Source: JAATFS01 sp037145635
Lineage (GTDB): Bacteria; Pseudomonadota; Gammaproteobacteria; Xanthomonadales; Xanthomonadaceae
Length of the DNA: 64,000 nt
Reading direction: 5' to 3'
Assembly (NCBI GenBank): GCA_037145635.1
Contig: JBBCXB010000001.1
Location: 124,001-188,000, forward strand
In this document: positions 17,484 through 26,665 of the stretch, piece after piece
How positions within the stretch are numbered: position 1 is the first letter of the stretch
Layout of the letters: each line of letters begins with the position of its first letter
Translations under genes and position numbers: made by a program
Notes under the pieces: model-generated
What the model was told of the DNA's origin: nothing
The model's input: only the letters and a program-made list of their open reading frames with translations
Database searches by the model: none

Positions 17484-18026
17484 ATGGATCTGCCCGACGT
17501 AACCGCAGTGCAAGAAGAGAGCCGGCAGCTGGGCCTGGCGGCGACCGCGGCGGAACTGCACGGCGGGCTGTGCGGCTGGCTGTCCGGCGGCGGCGCCGAC
17601 AGCGCCGACTGGCCGGCGCGGATCATGGCCGACGCCTCGCTGCCGACTCCGGCGGCCGCGGGCGCGCTGGACCGCATGCGCCAGGTGGCGGTGGCGCAGC
17701 TGGAGGACCGCGACTTCGCTTTCGAGCTGGTGCTGGCCGAGGACGGTGCGCCGTTGCCGGACCGCGCCGACGCGCTGTTCGACTGGTGCCGCGCCTTTCT
17801 CGGCGGCTTCGGCCTGGCGGCCCAGCAGCGGCCGCGGCTGTCGGAGGAGGGCGACGAGGCGTTGCAGGACTTGGCCCGGCTGGCCCAGGCCTCCAGCGAG
17901 GATTTCGACAGCGCCGACGAGGACGACACCGCGCTCGCCGAGATCGAGGAATTCGTGCGCGTGGCGGTGCTGCTGCTGCACGGCGACTGCGTGATGGGGC
18001 CGCGCTTCCGCAGCCGGCTGAACTGA
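17484..18026 (+). CDS. ygfB: YgfB/UPF0149 family protein
   Basis: 180 aa acidic helical protein. Family features: TAAELHGGLCGWLSGG near the N-terminus, LFDWCRAFLGGFGLA in the middle and EDDTALAEIEEFVRVAVLLL at the C-terminus. Family members act as small regulatory proteins (in Pseudomonas YgfB affects an antibiotic-resistance regulator); the role here is inferred only by family. Start at ATG 17484 (MDLPDVTAVQEES). It is divergent from the zapA pair and lies 16 bp before pepP, as in E. coli. Confidence 0.9.
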   Translation: MDLPDVTAVQEESRQLGLAATAAELHGGLCGWLSGGGADSADWPARIMADASLPTPAAAGALDRMRQVAVAQLEDRDFAFELVLAEDGAPLPDRADALFDWCRAFLGGFGLAAQQRPRLSEEGDEALQDLARLAQASSEDFDSADEDDTALAEIEEFVRVAVLLLHGDCVMGPRFRSRLN

Positions 18027-18042
18027 CGGGCGCGCGGCACGC

Positions 18043-19362
18043 ATGAAGAAAATCACCGGGATCGGGGCCGCCGAGTACGCGCGCCGCCGCAGGCAGCTGA
18101 TGCAGATGGCCGGGGACCAGGCGATCCTGGTGCTGCCGGCGGCGCCCGAACGCGTGCGCAGCCACGACACGCACTACCCGTACCGCCAGGACTCGGACTT
18201 CTGGTACCTCAGCGGCTTTCCCGAGCCGGAAGCGGTGCTGGTGCTGATCCCGGGGCGCCGCCATGGCGAGGCGATCCTGTTCTGCCGCGAGCGCGATCCC
18301 GAGCGCGAGGCCTGGGACGGCGCGCGCGAGGGCCAGGAGGGCGCGGTCGAGCGCTACGGCATGGACGATGCCTACCCGATCGACGATCTCGACGAGATCC
18401 TGCCCGGCCTGCTGGAAGGGCGCTCGCGGGTCTACCACCACTTCGGGCGCGAGGTCGATTTCGACCTCAAGCTGATCGCCTGGGTCGACCGCGTGCGCGC
18501 GCAGGGGCCATCGGGTGCGCAGCCGCCGCACGAGTTCCTGGAACTGGGCCACCTGCTGCACGAGCAGCGCCTGTTCAAGTCGCGCGACGAGATCGCGCTG
18601 ATGCAGCGTGCCGCCGACATCAGTGTGCAGGCGCATCGCGTGGCGATGCGCGCCGCCCGCCCCGGCATCCACGAATACGAGCTGCAGGCCGACCTGGAGC
18701 GCGAGTTCCGCGCCCACGACGCCTGGCCGGCCTACGCCAGCATCGTCGGCAGCGGCGCCAACGGCTGCATCCTGCACTACCGCGCCAACCACGCGCGCAG
18801 CCGCGACGGCGAGCTGGTGCTGATCGACGCCGGCGCCGAGTACCGCGGCTATGCTGCCGACATCACCCGCACCTTCCCGGTGAACGGCCGCTTCAGCCCC
18901 GAGCAGCGTGCGCTGCACGACCTGGTGGGCGCGGCGCAGGCCGCGGCGCTCGCCCAGGCCCGCCCCGGCGTGCCCTACGAGGCCGGCCACCTGGCGGCGG
19001 TGGAGACCCTCACCGAGGGGCTGCTGCGGCTGGGGCTGCTCAAGGGACGGCTGGAGAAGAACGTCGCCGAGGGCCACTACCGGCGGTTCTACCGGCACAA
19101 GACCGGGCACTGGCTCGGCCTGGACGTGCACGACGTCGGCGACTACCGCCTGGCCGGCGAGTCGCGGCTGCTGGAGCCGGGCATGGTGTTCACCCTCGAG
19201 CCCGGCCTGTACATCGCGCCCGGCGACACCGGCGTGGACGCGCGCTGGCGCGGCATCGGCATCCGCACCGAGGACAACGTGCTGATCACCGCCGACGGCC
19301 ACCGCGTGCTGACCGAAGCGCTGGCGCGCAGCGCCGACGAGATCGAAGCGTTCATGGCTTGA
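18043..19362 (+). CDS. pepP: Xaa-Pro aminopeptidase P
   Basis: 439 aa M24B metallopeptidase that removes N-terminal residues before proline. The N-terminal creatinase-like domain includes HDTHYPYRQDSDFWYLSGFP. The pita-bread catalytic domain shows the five metal ligands: Asp in VLIDAGAEYRG, Asp in AADITRTFPV, His in GHWLGLDVHDVG, Glu in FTLEPGLY, and Glu in IRTEDNVLIT. Dinuclear Mn is usual. ygfB-pepP is a conserved pair; in E. coli ubiH and ubiI follow, but here a heptamer inverted repeat and the convergent pepQ gene follow instead. Confidence 0.96.
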   Translation: MKKITGIGAAEYARRRRQLMQMAGDQAILVLPAAPERVRSHDTHYPYRQDSDFWYLSGFPEPEAVLVLIPGRRHGEAILFCRERDPEREAWDGAREGQEGAVERYGMDDAYPIDDLDEILPGLLEGRSRVYHHFGREVDFDLKLIAWVDRVRAQGPSGAQPPHEFLELGHLLHEQRLFKSRDEIALMQRAADISVQAHRVAMRAARPGIHEYELQADLEREFRAHDAWPAYASIVGSGANGCILHYRANHARSRDGELVLIDAGAEYRGYAADITRTFPVNGRFSPEQRALHDLVGAAQAAALAQARPGVPYEAGHLAAVETLTEGLLRLGLLKGRLEKNVAEGHYRRFYRHKTGHWLGLDVHDVGDYRLAGESRLLEPGMVFTLEPGLYIAPGDTGVDARWRGIGIRTEDNVLITADGHRVLTEALARSADEIEAFMA

Positions 19363-19384
19363 TGGTTAGCGGCCTATGGCCGCC

Positions 19385-19458
19385 GGGAATCGGGAGTGGG
19401 GAATGGGGAATCGCAAGAGCGAACGCGCTTTGCCCCCGATTCCCGATTCCCGATTACC
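19385..19458. repeat. Inverted heptamer arrays between convergent pepP and pepQ
   Basis: Left arm: GGGAATC, GGGAGTG, GGGAATG, GGGAATC in 7-bp register (19385-19412). Right arm: GATTCCC, GATTCCC, GATTACC (about 19438-19458). The arms are complementary and can form a long hairpin with a 25-base loop between two convergent genes, so a bidirectional terminator role is plausible. Confidence 0.75.
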
Positions 19459-19466
19459 CGCATTCG

Positions 19467-20792
19467 TCAGACCGCCGCAAACACCGGGCGCGTGAGGTTC
19501 TCCGGGGCGCCGTCGGTGCAGACCACTTCGTCCTCGATACGGATGCCGCCGTAGGGCTTGAACTGCTCGACCCGGCGCCAGTCCACGCTGGCGGCGTGGC
19601 CGGCGCGCTTGACCTCGTCCAGCAGCAGGTCGATGAAGTACACGCCGGGCTCGATGGTGACCACCATGCCCGGCGCCAGCACCCGGGTCAGGCGCAGGTA
19701 CGGATGGCCGTCGGGGCGTTCGATGCGGCCGCCGCGGTCGTCGGCGGCGAAGCCGGCCACGTCGTGCACCTGCAGGCCGATCAGGTGGCCCAGCCCGTGC
19801 GGGAAGAACGCGGCGCTGACGCCGGTGGCCAGCGCGGCCTCCGGCGAGACGGTGAGGATGCCGAAGTCCTTGAGGATGGCCATCAGCGCCAGGTGCGCGT
19901 CGACGTGCAGCTGGCGGTAGTCGACGCCCGCGCGCACCGCCTGGCCCAGGCCGACCTGGGCGGCGTCGACGGCGTCGATCAGCGCCTGGAACTCGCTGCC
20001 GGGATCGGCGGCGTAGGTACGCGTGATGTCGCTGGCGTAGCCGTGCGCCGAGGCGCCGGCGTCGATCAGGAAGCTGCGCCGCGGCTGCGGCGCGTGGCGG
20101 CCGAGTTCGGTGTAGTGCAGCACCGCGCCATGCTCGTTCAAGGCCACGATGTTGCCGTACGGCAGCTCGTTGGCGTCCTGGCCGACCGCCGCGCAGTACG
20201 CCATGTGGATGTCGAACTCGCTGGCGCCGGCCCGGAACGCGGCCTCGGCGGCGCGGTGGCCGCGCACGGCCCGGGTCTGCGCCTGGCGCATCAGGGTCAG
20301 TTCGTACGCGGTCTTGAAGGCGCGGTGGTACTCCAGGTAAGCGAGCACGGCCGGCGGGTTGTTCGGCACGAACGCGCCGAGCGCGCTCTGCGGCTCGCCC
20401 AGGATCGCGCAGCGCGCGGCCTGCGCCGGCAGCAGCGCCAGTGCCTCCTCGGGGGTGCGGATGACGTGCACGTCGCAGTGCGCCACCCACTCGCCGCCCG
20501 GCGCGTCCGGCACCACGTGCCAGTAATCGAAGGGCTGGTGGAAGATCACCGTCGGGCGCCGCCCGGGCGTGTACACCAGCCAGCTGTGCGGCACCCGCGT
20601 CAGCGGCACCCAGGCCTTGAACTGCGGGTTCACCGCGTACGGGTAGTCGCGGTCGTCGAACAGCTGGTAGTGCAGGCTGCCGCTGGGCACCACCAGGTGG
20701 TCGAAGCCCCCGCGTGCGAGCGCCTCGTCGGCGCGCTGGCCGAGGCGGCGGAGATGGTCGGCGTACAGATCGGCGGGGGCGGACAGGGACAT
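19467..20792 (-). CDS. pepQ: Xaa-Pro dipeptidase
   Basis: 441 aa, M24B family, PepQ-like: it cleaves dipeptides with C-terminal proline (prolidase). Metal ligands are present: Asp in FLIDAGASAHG, Asp in ASDITRTYAAD, His in HGLGHLIGLQVHDVAGF, Glu in TIEPGVYF and Glu in GGIRIEDEVV. Near the N-terminus, YAVNPQFKAWVPLTRVPHSW is the PepQ-specific stretch that shapes the dipeptide pocket. Start at MSLSAPADLYADHLRRL. It is a paralogue of pepP, which converges on it 105 bp away. The upstream same-strand neighbour is a PilZ gene about 185 bp away. Confidence 0.95.
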   Translation of the reverse strand: MSLSAPADLYADHLRRLGQRADEALARGGFDHLVVPSGSLHYQLFDDRDYPYAVNPQFKAWVPLTRVPHSWLVYTPGRRPTVIFHQPFDYWHVVPDAPGGEWVAHCDVHVIRTPEEALALLPAQAARCAILGEPQSALGAFVPNNPPAVLAYLEYHRAFKTAYELTLMRQAQTRAVRGHRAAEAAFRAGASEFDIHMAYCAAVGQDANELPYGNIVALNEHGAVLHYTELGRHAPQPRRSFLIDAGASAHGYASDITRTYAADPGSEFQALIDAVDAAQVGLGQAVRAGVDYRQLHVDAHLALMAILKDFGILTVSPEAALATGVSAAFFPHGLGHLIGLQVHDVAGFAADDRGGRIERPDGHPYLRLTRVLAPGMVVTIEPGVYFIDLLLDEVKRAGHAASVDWRRVEQFKPYGGIRIEDEVVCTDGAPENLTRPVFAAV

Positions 20793-20976
20793 GGACGGGC
20801 TCGTTCGGCAGTGCGGGACGCAAGCCTGCGATTTTGCCGCATCCGCCTGGCAGCGTCCCGTCTTTCCGCGTGCCCGGGCGAGGCCGGCCCGGTCGGCGGT
20901 GCGTGTGGCCGCATCCCGTACCGGCGCGGCGGAATCGCTGGACAGGCGCGGCGCCGAACGGCGCGCGGTGCGTGCT

Positions 20977-21321
20977 TCAGTCCCGGCGGTCCTCGGCCAC
21001 CCAGGCGCGCAGACGCGCGCGGTGGGCGTCGGACACCGCGACGAAGCGGAAGCCGGCCCAGGTCTGCCCCGGCGCGTGCGCCGGCGCCTGCCACAGCAGG
21101 TGCACGCCGACGTCGATCGCGGCCTCGGGATCGGCGCGGTCCGGCAGCGGGAAGCTGAGCTGGTACAGCGCGTCGTCCACCAACGGCTGCGAGGCGAGCA
21201 GCAGCATGCCGTGCTCGGAGACATTGCCGACGCGGCCGATCGGCGCCTCGGCGATCAGGTCGGTGACCGGCAACAGGGCAGCGGCATGGCGTCGCGGCGC
21301 GCGGCGGGTGTCCTGGATCAT
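20977..21321 (-). CDS. PilZ domain protein (putative c-di-GMP receptor)
   Basis: 114 aa single-domain protein. It has both c-di-GMP motifs: RRAPRR at residues 6-11 (RxxxR) and NVSEHG near residue 36 (D/NxSxxG), followed by beta strands ending FRFVAVSDAHRARLRAW. PilZ proteins relay c-di-GMP levels to motility, pili or exopolysaccharide. Its ATG overlaps the stop of the DUF1631 gene (ATGA), so the two are very likely co-translated and act together. Type IV pilus genes elsewhere in the window (pilMNOPQ) are possible effectors, but that is inference. Confidence 0.9.
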   Translation of the reverse strand: MIQDTRRAPRRHAAALLPVTDLIAEAPIGRVGNVSEHGMLLLASQPLVDDALYQLSFPLPDRADPEAAIDVGVHLLWQAPAHAPGQTWAGFRFVAVSDAHRARLRAWVAEDRRD

Positions 21322-23693
21322 GCGGCGGCCTGCGGGCCGCTCGACGCGGCCTCGCCCGACAGCGTGCGCAGCAGCCGCAGCGCGGCCTGCCAGGCGCGGT
21401 CGATCGGCCGCGTGCGGTCCTCGGCGAGCAGGCGCGCCTGGCCGCTGGCCATCAGCCGTGCCAGCGCGTCCAGGGTCGGCTCGCCGACTTTCTGCCCGCG
21501 CGGATTGACGAACAGCGCATGGTCGGTGACCGGGCTGAACCACGACAGGCGCTGGCGGCGCACGTCGCCCTGCTGGTTGGTGACGAACTCGAACCAGGTG
21601 CCGAACGGCAGGGCCCGCAGGCGCGCGTGCCAGGCCTGCTCGTCGGCGGTGCGCGGCGCCGGCGCGTCCTCGCGCGGGCGCTCTTCGCCGTGCTCGCCGA
21701 GGCGGCTGCGGGTACTCAGGCGCGCGCTGAGTTCGCTGCGCGAGGTGTGGCGATCCTCGCCGCCGGGCGTGGACAGGCGGCGGGCGATGGCGCCGGCCTC
21801 GTCGGGATGGTGGCCGACCTGCAGCAGCGCCTGCTCGACCGCCTGCCCCAGCGCGGCATCGGGCGCACCGCCGGCGGCGCGCCCGGTGACCTCGACGATG
21901 CGGGCGGTCAGCTGCCGGCGCGCCTGGGCTTCCGCCGAGTCCTCGCCGTGGCGCAGCAGTCCCAGCGTGAGCACGTCCGCCCAGGCCTGGCGCAGCAGGG
22001 TCTGCACGAACGGCGGTGGCGCGGCCTGTGCGCACAGTTGTTCGACCTGGGCGGCAGCGTGGCGCTTGGCGGTCTCCAGCCGTTCGCGGCCGCGCGCGGC
22101 CTCCACGTGCCGGCGCTCGGCCACCTCGGCGCGGCGTGCCTGGCCGAGGCAATGCGTGCGGACCGCCTCGTTGGCGGCGACGAACACCGCCGCGTCGCCC
22201 TGGTAATCGCCGACGACGCGGTCCACGGCCTGGTCCAGGGCCTGCCGCAGCGGCGCGTCGGCCTCGTCGTCGGCCAGCCAGGTGGCGCCCGACTCGGCCA
22301 GGGTGTTCAGCAGTTCACGCGCCGGGTGCCGGGCATGCTCGAAGAAGGCCGGGTCCTCCAGCGCCGCGCGCAGCACCGGCACCTGCAGCCGCGCCATCAG
22401 CCCGGCGGCGGGGCCGCCGCCGAGCTCGCGTGCGAGTTCGCCGTAGAGCAGGCCGAGCAGGTCGAAGGTGTCCGCGTCCTGGCGCGCCAGCCCGGCCTGC
22501 GGGCCGTGTTGCGCGCGCGCCAGGGCCAGCGCCCGCCGCCGCAGTTCGTGCACGCCGCGCGCACCGGCCTCGGTGCGCTGCGCCGGGGCGGCCTGCAGCA
22601 TCGCCAGGGCGTGGCCGAGCGCAGCGGGCGTGAGGGCCTGCGCGGGCGTGGCGGCCACGCCGGTGTCGGCCGGCGCCGGCAGCGCGCCCTGCGCGGCGTC
22701 GGACCGGCGCGCCGCCGCCAGCAGCCGCTGCAGCGTGGCCCGGTCCGGCGCGGCCGCCGTCCCGGGGGCATCGGCCGGCCCCGGGCCGTCGCCGGCCGGC
22801 TCGGGGCCCGGCCAGGGCGCCTGGCCCGGCCCGGGGGCGCGGACCGGCATCGCCGCATCGGCGTGGCGCCGCGGCGGGCGGCCCGGACCGGCCGCCGCGT
22901 TCAGGCCCTGCCCGGGCAGCGGCGACCGCACACGTCCCGCCGCGGGGGCGGGGCGGGCACGGACGGCCACGGCGGGACGGGCCAGATAGGGCAGGTAGAC
23001 CAGGCCCGGCAGCACGCCTTCGCGCGCCAGCAGCAGGTTGCTGCGCTCGATCAGCTCGCCGTGGCGGTCCAGTACCTGGTGCTCGAACGCGCGGTAGAGC
23101 CGCAGCTGGGTGTCCGGCGCCAGGCCGAGGCCGTCGCCCACCGCGCGCAGTGCCCGGCACAGCGCATGCGGCCCCAGCGGCAATTGATCGATCTCGAACG
23201 CCGGCGCCCCGGCGAGTGCGCCGAACCGTTGCGCCAGCAGCTGCAGCGCGGCGGCGTCGCGCACGGTGGCGCGCCGCGCGATCTCGTGGAGCACGATGTC
23301 GCGGTCGATGTCGGCGTCATCGACCAGCGTGAGGGTGTGGACCGTGGCCGGCCCCGCATCGGGCGGCGTGGCGGCCAGCCGCCGCGGCTGGCGCAGCCCG
23401 GCGATTTCCGCGGCCAGGGCCTGCATCAGCCCGGGCGCGAAGGCGCTGCCGTGCTCGCCCAGGTGCCGTCGCTCGGCCAGCCACTCGGCCTGCAGCTGGC
23501 CGTTGCGGGCGCGCTCGGCCTGCTGCAGCAGGGCCTGCTCCAGGTCGACCAGGGCCGCGGCCAGCGGTGCGGCCAGGGCCTGCGTCCAGTGCGTGTGCAG
23601 GGCGGTCAGCAGCGCGCGCGCGCGCGGCGCCACCGGCGTGCTCGCCAGCACGCGGGCGGTGTCGAGCGACATCGAGAATGCGGACGTGGACAT
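21318..23693 (-). CDS. DUF1631 family protein
   Basis: 791 aa, unusually rich in Ala, Gly and Pro. The N-terminal part (RALLTALHTHWTQALAAPLA, LVDLEQALLQQAERARNGQ) and the C-terminal part (LPFGTWFEFVTNQQGDVRRQ, LSWFSPVTDHALFVNPRGQK) are typical for DUF1631; the C-terminal segment resembles a PilZ-like beta fold. A low-complexity linker (about residues 250-350) separates them. Function is not established. Start at MSTSAFSMSLDTARV. The overlap with the PilZ gene suggests a c-di-GMP-linked role. hemW, 77 bp upstream, is on the same strand. Confidence 0.85.
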   Translation of the reverse strand: MSTSAFSMSLDTARVLASTPVAPRARALLTALHTHWTQALAAPLAAALVDLEQALLQQAERARNGQLQAEWLAERRHLGEHGSAFAPGLMQALAAEIAGLRQPRRLAATPPDAGPATVHTLTLVDDADIDRDIVLHEIARRATVRDAAALQLLAQRFGALAGAPAFEIDQLPLGPHALCRALRAVGDGLGLAPDTQLRLYRAFEHQVLDRHGELIERSNLLLAREGVLPGLVYLPYLARPAVAVRARPAPAAGRVRSPLPGQGLNAAAGPGRPPRRHADAAMPVRAPGPGQAPWPGPEPAGDGPGPADAPGTAAAPDRATLQRLLAAARRSDAAQGALPAPADTGVAATPAQALTPAALGHALAMLQAAPAQRTEAGARGVHELRRRALALARAQHGPQAGLARQDADTFDLLGLLYGELARELGGGPAAGLMARLQVPVLRAALEDPAFFEHARHPARELLNTLAESGATWLADDEADAPLRQALDQAVDRVVGDYQGDAAVFVAANEAVRTHCLGQARRAEVAERRHVEAARGRERLETAKRHAAAQVEQLCAQAAPPPFVQTLLRQAWADVLTLGLLRHGEDSAEAQARRQLTARIVEVTGRAAGGAPDAALGQAVEQALLQVGHHPDEAGAIARRLSTPGGEDRHTSRSELSARLSTRSRLGEHGEERPREDAPAPRTADEQAWHARLRALPFGTWFEFVTNQQGDVRRQRLSWFSPVTDHALFVNPRGQKVGEPTLDALARLMASGQARLLAEDRTRPIDRAWQAALRLLRTLSGEAASSGPQAAA

Positions 23694-23770
23694 CCCTATG
23701 CAGGCCTCTCCCGGATGCGAGCGTATGTAGCACGTTTTTCCGGCCCCGGCCAACGCCGCCCGGACCGGCG

Positions 23771-24922
23771 CTACGGCAGGAACAGCTCGATCACGTCGTT
23801 GGTGAAGCGGCGTCCCAGCTCGGTCGGCGTCACCCGCTCGCCGTCGAGTTGCAGCCATTGGCGCGCGCGGGCCTGCTGCAGGGCGGCGTCCAGCGTGGCG
23901 CGCGGCAGGCCGGTGCAGGCCTCGAAGTCCGAGAGCCGGAACCCCTCGTGCAGGCGCAGCAGGTTGAGCATGTACTCGAACGGCAGGCGCCCGGCGGCGA
24001 TGATCTCGTCGCCGCCGAGCGCCTGCGCGCTGCCGGCGCTGGCGAGGTAGGCCTGGGGGTGCTTGTGCTTCCAGCGGCGCTGCACGTGCTGGCCGGCGCC
24101 GGAGCTGATCTTGCCGTGCGCGCCGGCGCCGATGCCCAGGTAGTCGCCGAAGCGCCAGTAGTTCAGATTGTGCGCGCACTGGCGGCCGGGCCGTGCGTAG
24201 GCGCTGACCTCGTACTGCGCGTACCCGGCCTCGGCCAGCAGGCGCTGGCAGTGCTCCTGGATGTCCCAGGCGTCGTCCTCGTCGGGAAGCCCCTGCGGCG
24301 GCCGCGCGAAGAACACCGTGTTGGGCTCCAGCGTGAGCTGGTAGTGCGACAGGTGCGTGGGCTGCAGCGCGAAGGCGCGTTCCAGGTCGGCCTCGGCCTG
24401 CGCCAGGGTCTGCTGCGGCAGCGCGTACATCAGGTCGATGTTGAAGTTGTCGTAGCCGGCGTCCTGCGCCAGCCGCACCGCGCGCTCGGCCTCGGCGCTG
24501 TCGTGGATGCGGCCCAGGCGCTGCAGCGCGGCGTCGTCGAAGGTCTGGATGCCGAAGCTGATGCGGTTCACCCCGGCGGCGCGGTAGCGGTCGAAGCGGC
24601 CGTGCTCGGCGGTCCCCGGATTGGTCTCCAGGGTGATCTCCAGGTTCGGCGCGAAGCGCAGCCGCGCGCTGGCCGCCTGCAGGAAGCGGTCGATCGCCTC
24701 CGGCGGGAACAGGCTGGGGGTGCCGCCGCCGAAGAACACCGAGTGCACCACCCGGCCCCATACCAGCGGCAGGTCGTGGTCGAGGTCGCGGATCAGCGCA
24801 TCCACGTAGTCGTCGAACGGCAGCTCACCCTTGGCCGCATGCGAGTTGAAGTCGCAGTACGGGCACTTGCGCACGCACCAGGGCAGGTGCACGTACAGCG
24901 ACAGCGGCGGCGGGATCAGCAT
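23771..24922 (-). CDS. hemW: Radical SAM heme chaperone HemW
   Basis: 383 aa. The N-terminus SLYVHLPWCVRKCPYCDFNS carries the radical SAM CxxxCxxC motif (Cys16, Cys20, Cys23), with an extra cysteine-like context typical of HemW rather than HemN. GGGTPSLFPPEAI and FGIQTFDDAALQRLGRIHD are further family motifs, and the C-terminal HemN_C domain follows. HemW binds heme and delivers it to respiratory proteins; it is not coproporphyrinogen dehydrogenase despite common naming. It lies 18 bp downstream of rdgB, an order widespread in proteobacteria. Confidence 0.95.
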   Translation of the reverse strand: MLIPPPLSLYVHLPWCVRKCPYCDFNSHAAKGELPFDDYVDALIRDLDHDLPLVWGRVVHSVFFGGGTPSLFPPEAIDRFLQAASARLRFAPNLEITLETNPGTAEHGRFDRYRAAGVNRISFGIQTFDDAALQRLGRIHDSAEAERAVRLAQDAGYDNFNIDLMYALPQQTLAQAEADLERAFALQPTHLSHYQLTLEPNTVFFARPPQGLPDEDDAWDIQEHCQRLLAEAGYAQYEVSAYARPGRQCAHNLNYWRFGDYLGIGAGAHGKISSGAGQHVQRRWKHKHPQAYLASAGSAQALGGDEIIAAGRLPFEYMLNLLRLHEGFRLSDFEACTGLPRATLDAALQQARARQWLQLDGERVTPTELGRRFTNDVIELFLP

Positions 24923-24940
24923 GGCGTCGGGGGTGGGCGT

Positions 24941-25537
24941 TCAAACGCCCAGGCTTGCCAGCCGCTGTTGCAGCACTGCCAGCGCCTGCCCGCGGTGGCT
25001 GAGGCGGTTCTTGGTGGCCGCGTCCATCTCCGCGGCGGTCAGGCCGTGCACCGGGTCCAGGAACACCGGGTTGTAGCCGAAGCCGCCGTCGCCCCGCGGG
25101 GCCGCGATGATCTCGCCTTCCCAACGGCCTTCGGCGATCAGCGGCTGCGGGTCCTCGGGATGGCGCAGCAGCACGATCACCGCGTAGAAGCGCGCGCCGC
25201 GGCGGCCGGGCGGGACCTCGCGCAGCGCGTCCAGCAGCTTGGCGTTGTTGGCGGCGTCGTCGGTCGGGATGCCGGCATAGCGGGCGCTGTACAGCCCGGG
25301 CGCGCCGCCGAGCGCGTCGACGATCAGCCCGGAGTCGTCGGCCAGGGCCGGCAGGCCGGTGACGGCGGCGGCGTGGCGCGCCTTGATCAGCGCGTTCTCG
25401 ACGAAGGTCAGGCCGGTCTCCGGCACGTCCTCCACCCCGAGCTCGCCCTGGGCGACGATCTCGAACGGCTGCCCCGCGAGCATCGCGCGCAGCTCTGCCA
25501 GCTTGCCGGCGTTGCCGCTGGCCAGTACCAGTTTCAT
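24941..25537 (-). CDS. rdgB: XTP/dITP pyrophosphatase
   Basis: 198 aa Ham1-family enzyme that hydrolyses dITP and XTP to monophosphates, keeping deaminated purines out of DNA. Motifs: LASGNAGKLAEL at the N-terminus (substrate loop), TFVENALIKARHAA, ADDSGLIVDALGG and SARYAG, and GFGYNPVF plus SHRGQAL near the C-terminus. Its start overlaps the stop of the VOC-protein gene by 4 bp, and hemW follows closely, so rph, VOC, rdgB and hemW form one minus-strand operon. Confidence 0.97.
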   Translation of the reverse strand: MKLVLASGNAGKLAELRAMLAGQPFEIVAQGELGVEDVPETGLTFVENALIKARHAAAVTGLPALADDSGLIVDALGGAPGLYSARYAGIPTDDAANNAKLLDALREVPPGRRGARFYAVIVLLRHPEDPQPLIAEGRWEGEIIAAPRGDGGFGYNPVFLDPVHGLTAAEMDAATKNRLSHRGQALAVLQQRLASLGV

Positions 25538-25926
25538 GTCTTGGGCTCCAGCAGGTCCCAGCGGGTGCCGTACAGGTCGCGGAACACCGCGACCGTGCCG
25601 TAGGGTTCCTCGCGCGGGGATTCGAGGAACTCCACGCCGAACGCCTGCATCGCCGCATGGTCGCGGCGGAAGTCGTCGGTGTGCAGGAAGTGGTCGACGC
25701 GCCCGCCGGTCTGGTCGCCGATGCGCGCGCGCTGGGCGTCGTCGCCGGGCTGGGCCAGCAGCAGCGCCGCGTCCTGCGCGCCGCCGGGGCCGATCACCAC
25801 CCAGCGCTTGCCCGCGCCCAGGTCGCGGTCCTCCAGCACGTGGAAGCCGAGCGCGCCGCTGTACCAGGCGATCGCGGCGTCGTAGTCGGCCACCAGCAGC
25901 GTGGTCAGGGCGATGCGGCGCTTCAT
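25534..25926 (-). CDS. VOC (glyoxalase-like) family protein
   Basis: 130 aa. A single vicinal-oxygen-chelate fold: TTLLVADYDAAIAWYSGALG at the start, VVIGPGGAQDAALLLAQ, HFLHTDDFRRDHAAM and FRDLYGTRWDLLEPK at the end. Members include glyoxalase I, bleomycin-binding proteins and dioxygenases; the substrate is unknown. Start at MKRRIALTTLLVADYD, 13 bp after the rph stop. It is co-transcribed with rph and rdgB. Confidence 0.85.
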   Translation of the reverse strand: MKRRIALTTLLVADYDAAIAWYSGALGFHVLEDRDLGAGKRWVVIGPGGAQDAALLLAQPGDDAQRARIGDQTGGRVDHFLHTDDFRRDHAAMQAFGVEFLESPREEPYGTVAVFRDLYGTRWDLLEPKT

Positions 25927-25939
25927 CCGGCGCGCTCCG

Positions 25940-26665
25940 TTATTCGGCCAGCGCGGCGCGCTGGGCGGCGAACAGGTCGGCCATGCCGGTCTCGGCCAGG
26001 CCGAGCAGCGCATCCAGTTCGTCGCGGCGGAAGGCATGGCCCTCGGCGGTGCCCTGCAGCTCGATGAAGCCGCCACCGTCGTTCATCACCACGTTCATGT
26101 CGGTGTCGCAGTCGCTGTCCTCGGCGTAGTCCAGGTCCAGCACCGGCACGCCGCGGTAGACGCCCACCGACACCGCGGCCACCGCGCCGACCAGCGGGTG
26201 CTTCTTCACGTCGCCACGCTTGCGCAGCAGTTCCACGGCATCGGCCAGCGCCACGTAGGCGCCGGTGATCGCGGCGGTGCGGGTGCCGCCGTCGGCCTGC
26301 AGCACGTCGCAGTCCAGGGTGATGGTGCGCTCGCCCAGCGCGCGCCGGTCCACGCAGGCGCGCAGCGCGCGGCCGATCAGGCGCTGGATCTCCAGCGTGC
26401 GGCCCCCCTGCTTGCCGCGCGCGGCCTCGCGGTCGGAACGGGTATGGGTGGCGCGCGGCAGCATGCCGTACTCGGCCGTCACCCAGCCCTCGCCCTTGCC
26501 GCGCAGGAAGGCCGGCACCCGGTTCTCGATGCTCGCGGTGCACAGCACTCGGGTATCGCCGAAGCTGACCAGCACCGAGCCTTCGGCGTGGCGGGTGAAG
26601 GCGCGCTGGATGCGCACGGGACGCAGCTGGTCGGCCGTGCGGCCACTGGGACGGGAGAAGGTCAT
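25940..26665 (-). CDS. rph: Ribonuclease PH
   Basis: 241 aa phosphate-dependent 3'-5' exoribonuclease that trims tRNA 3' ends. Conserved parts: MTFSRPSGRTADQLRPVRIQ start, GSVLVSFGDTRVLCTAS, GWVTAEYGMLPRATHTR, EIQRLIGRALRACVD, LDCDVLQADGGTRTAAITGA and DTDMNVVMNDGGGFIELQGT. Nothing suggests loss of function. It is divergent from yicC, the classical rph/yicC arrangement, and leads the minus-strand operon through hemW. Confidence 0.98.
   Translation of the reverse strand: MTFSRPSGRTADQLRPVRIQRAFTRHAEGSVLVSFGDTRVLCTASIENRVPAFLRGKGEGWVTAEYGMLPRATHTRSDREAARGKQGGRTLEIQRLIGRALRACVDRRALGERTITLDCDVLQADGGTRTAAITGAYVALADAVELLRKRGDVKKHPLVGAVAAVSVGVYRGVPVLDLDYAEDSDCDTDMNVVMNDGGGFIELQGTAEGHAFRRDELDALLGLAETGMADLFAAQRAALAE

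Noticed and set aside
23567..25603. Plus-strand 678-aa frame opposite hemW and rdgB
   Set aside because: Antisense to two certain genes; low-complexity Arg/Val/Ala composition.
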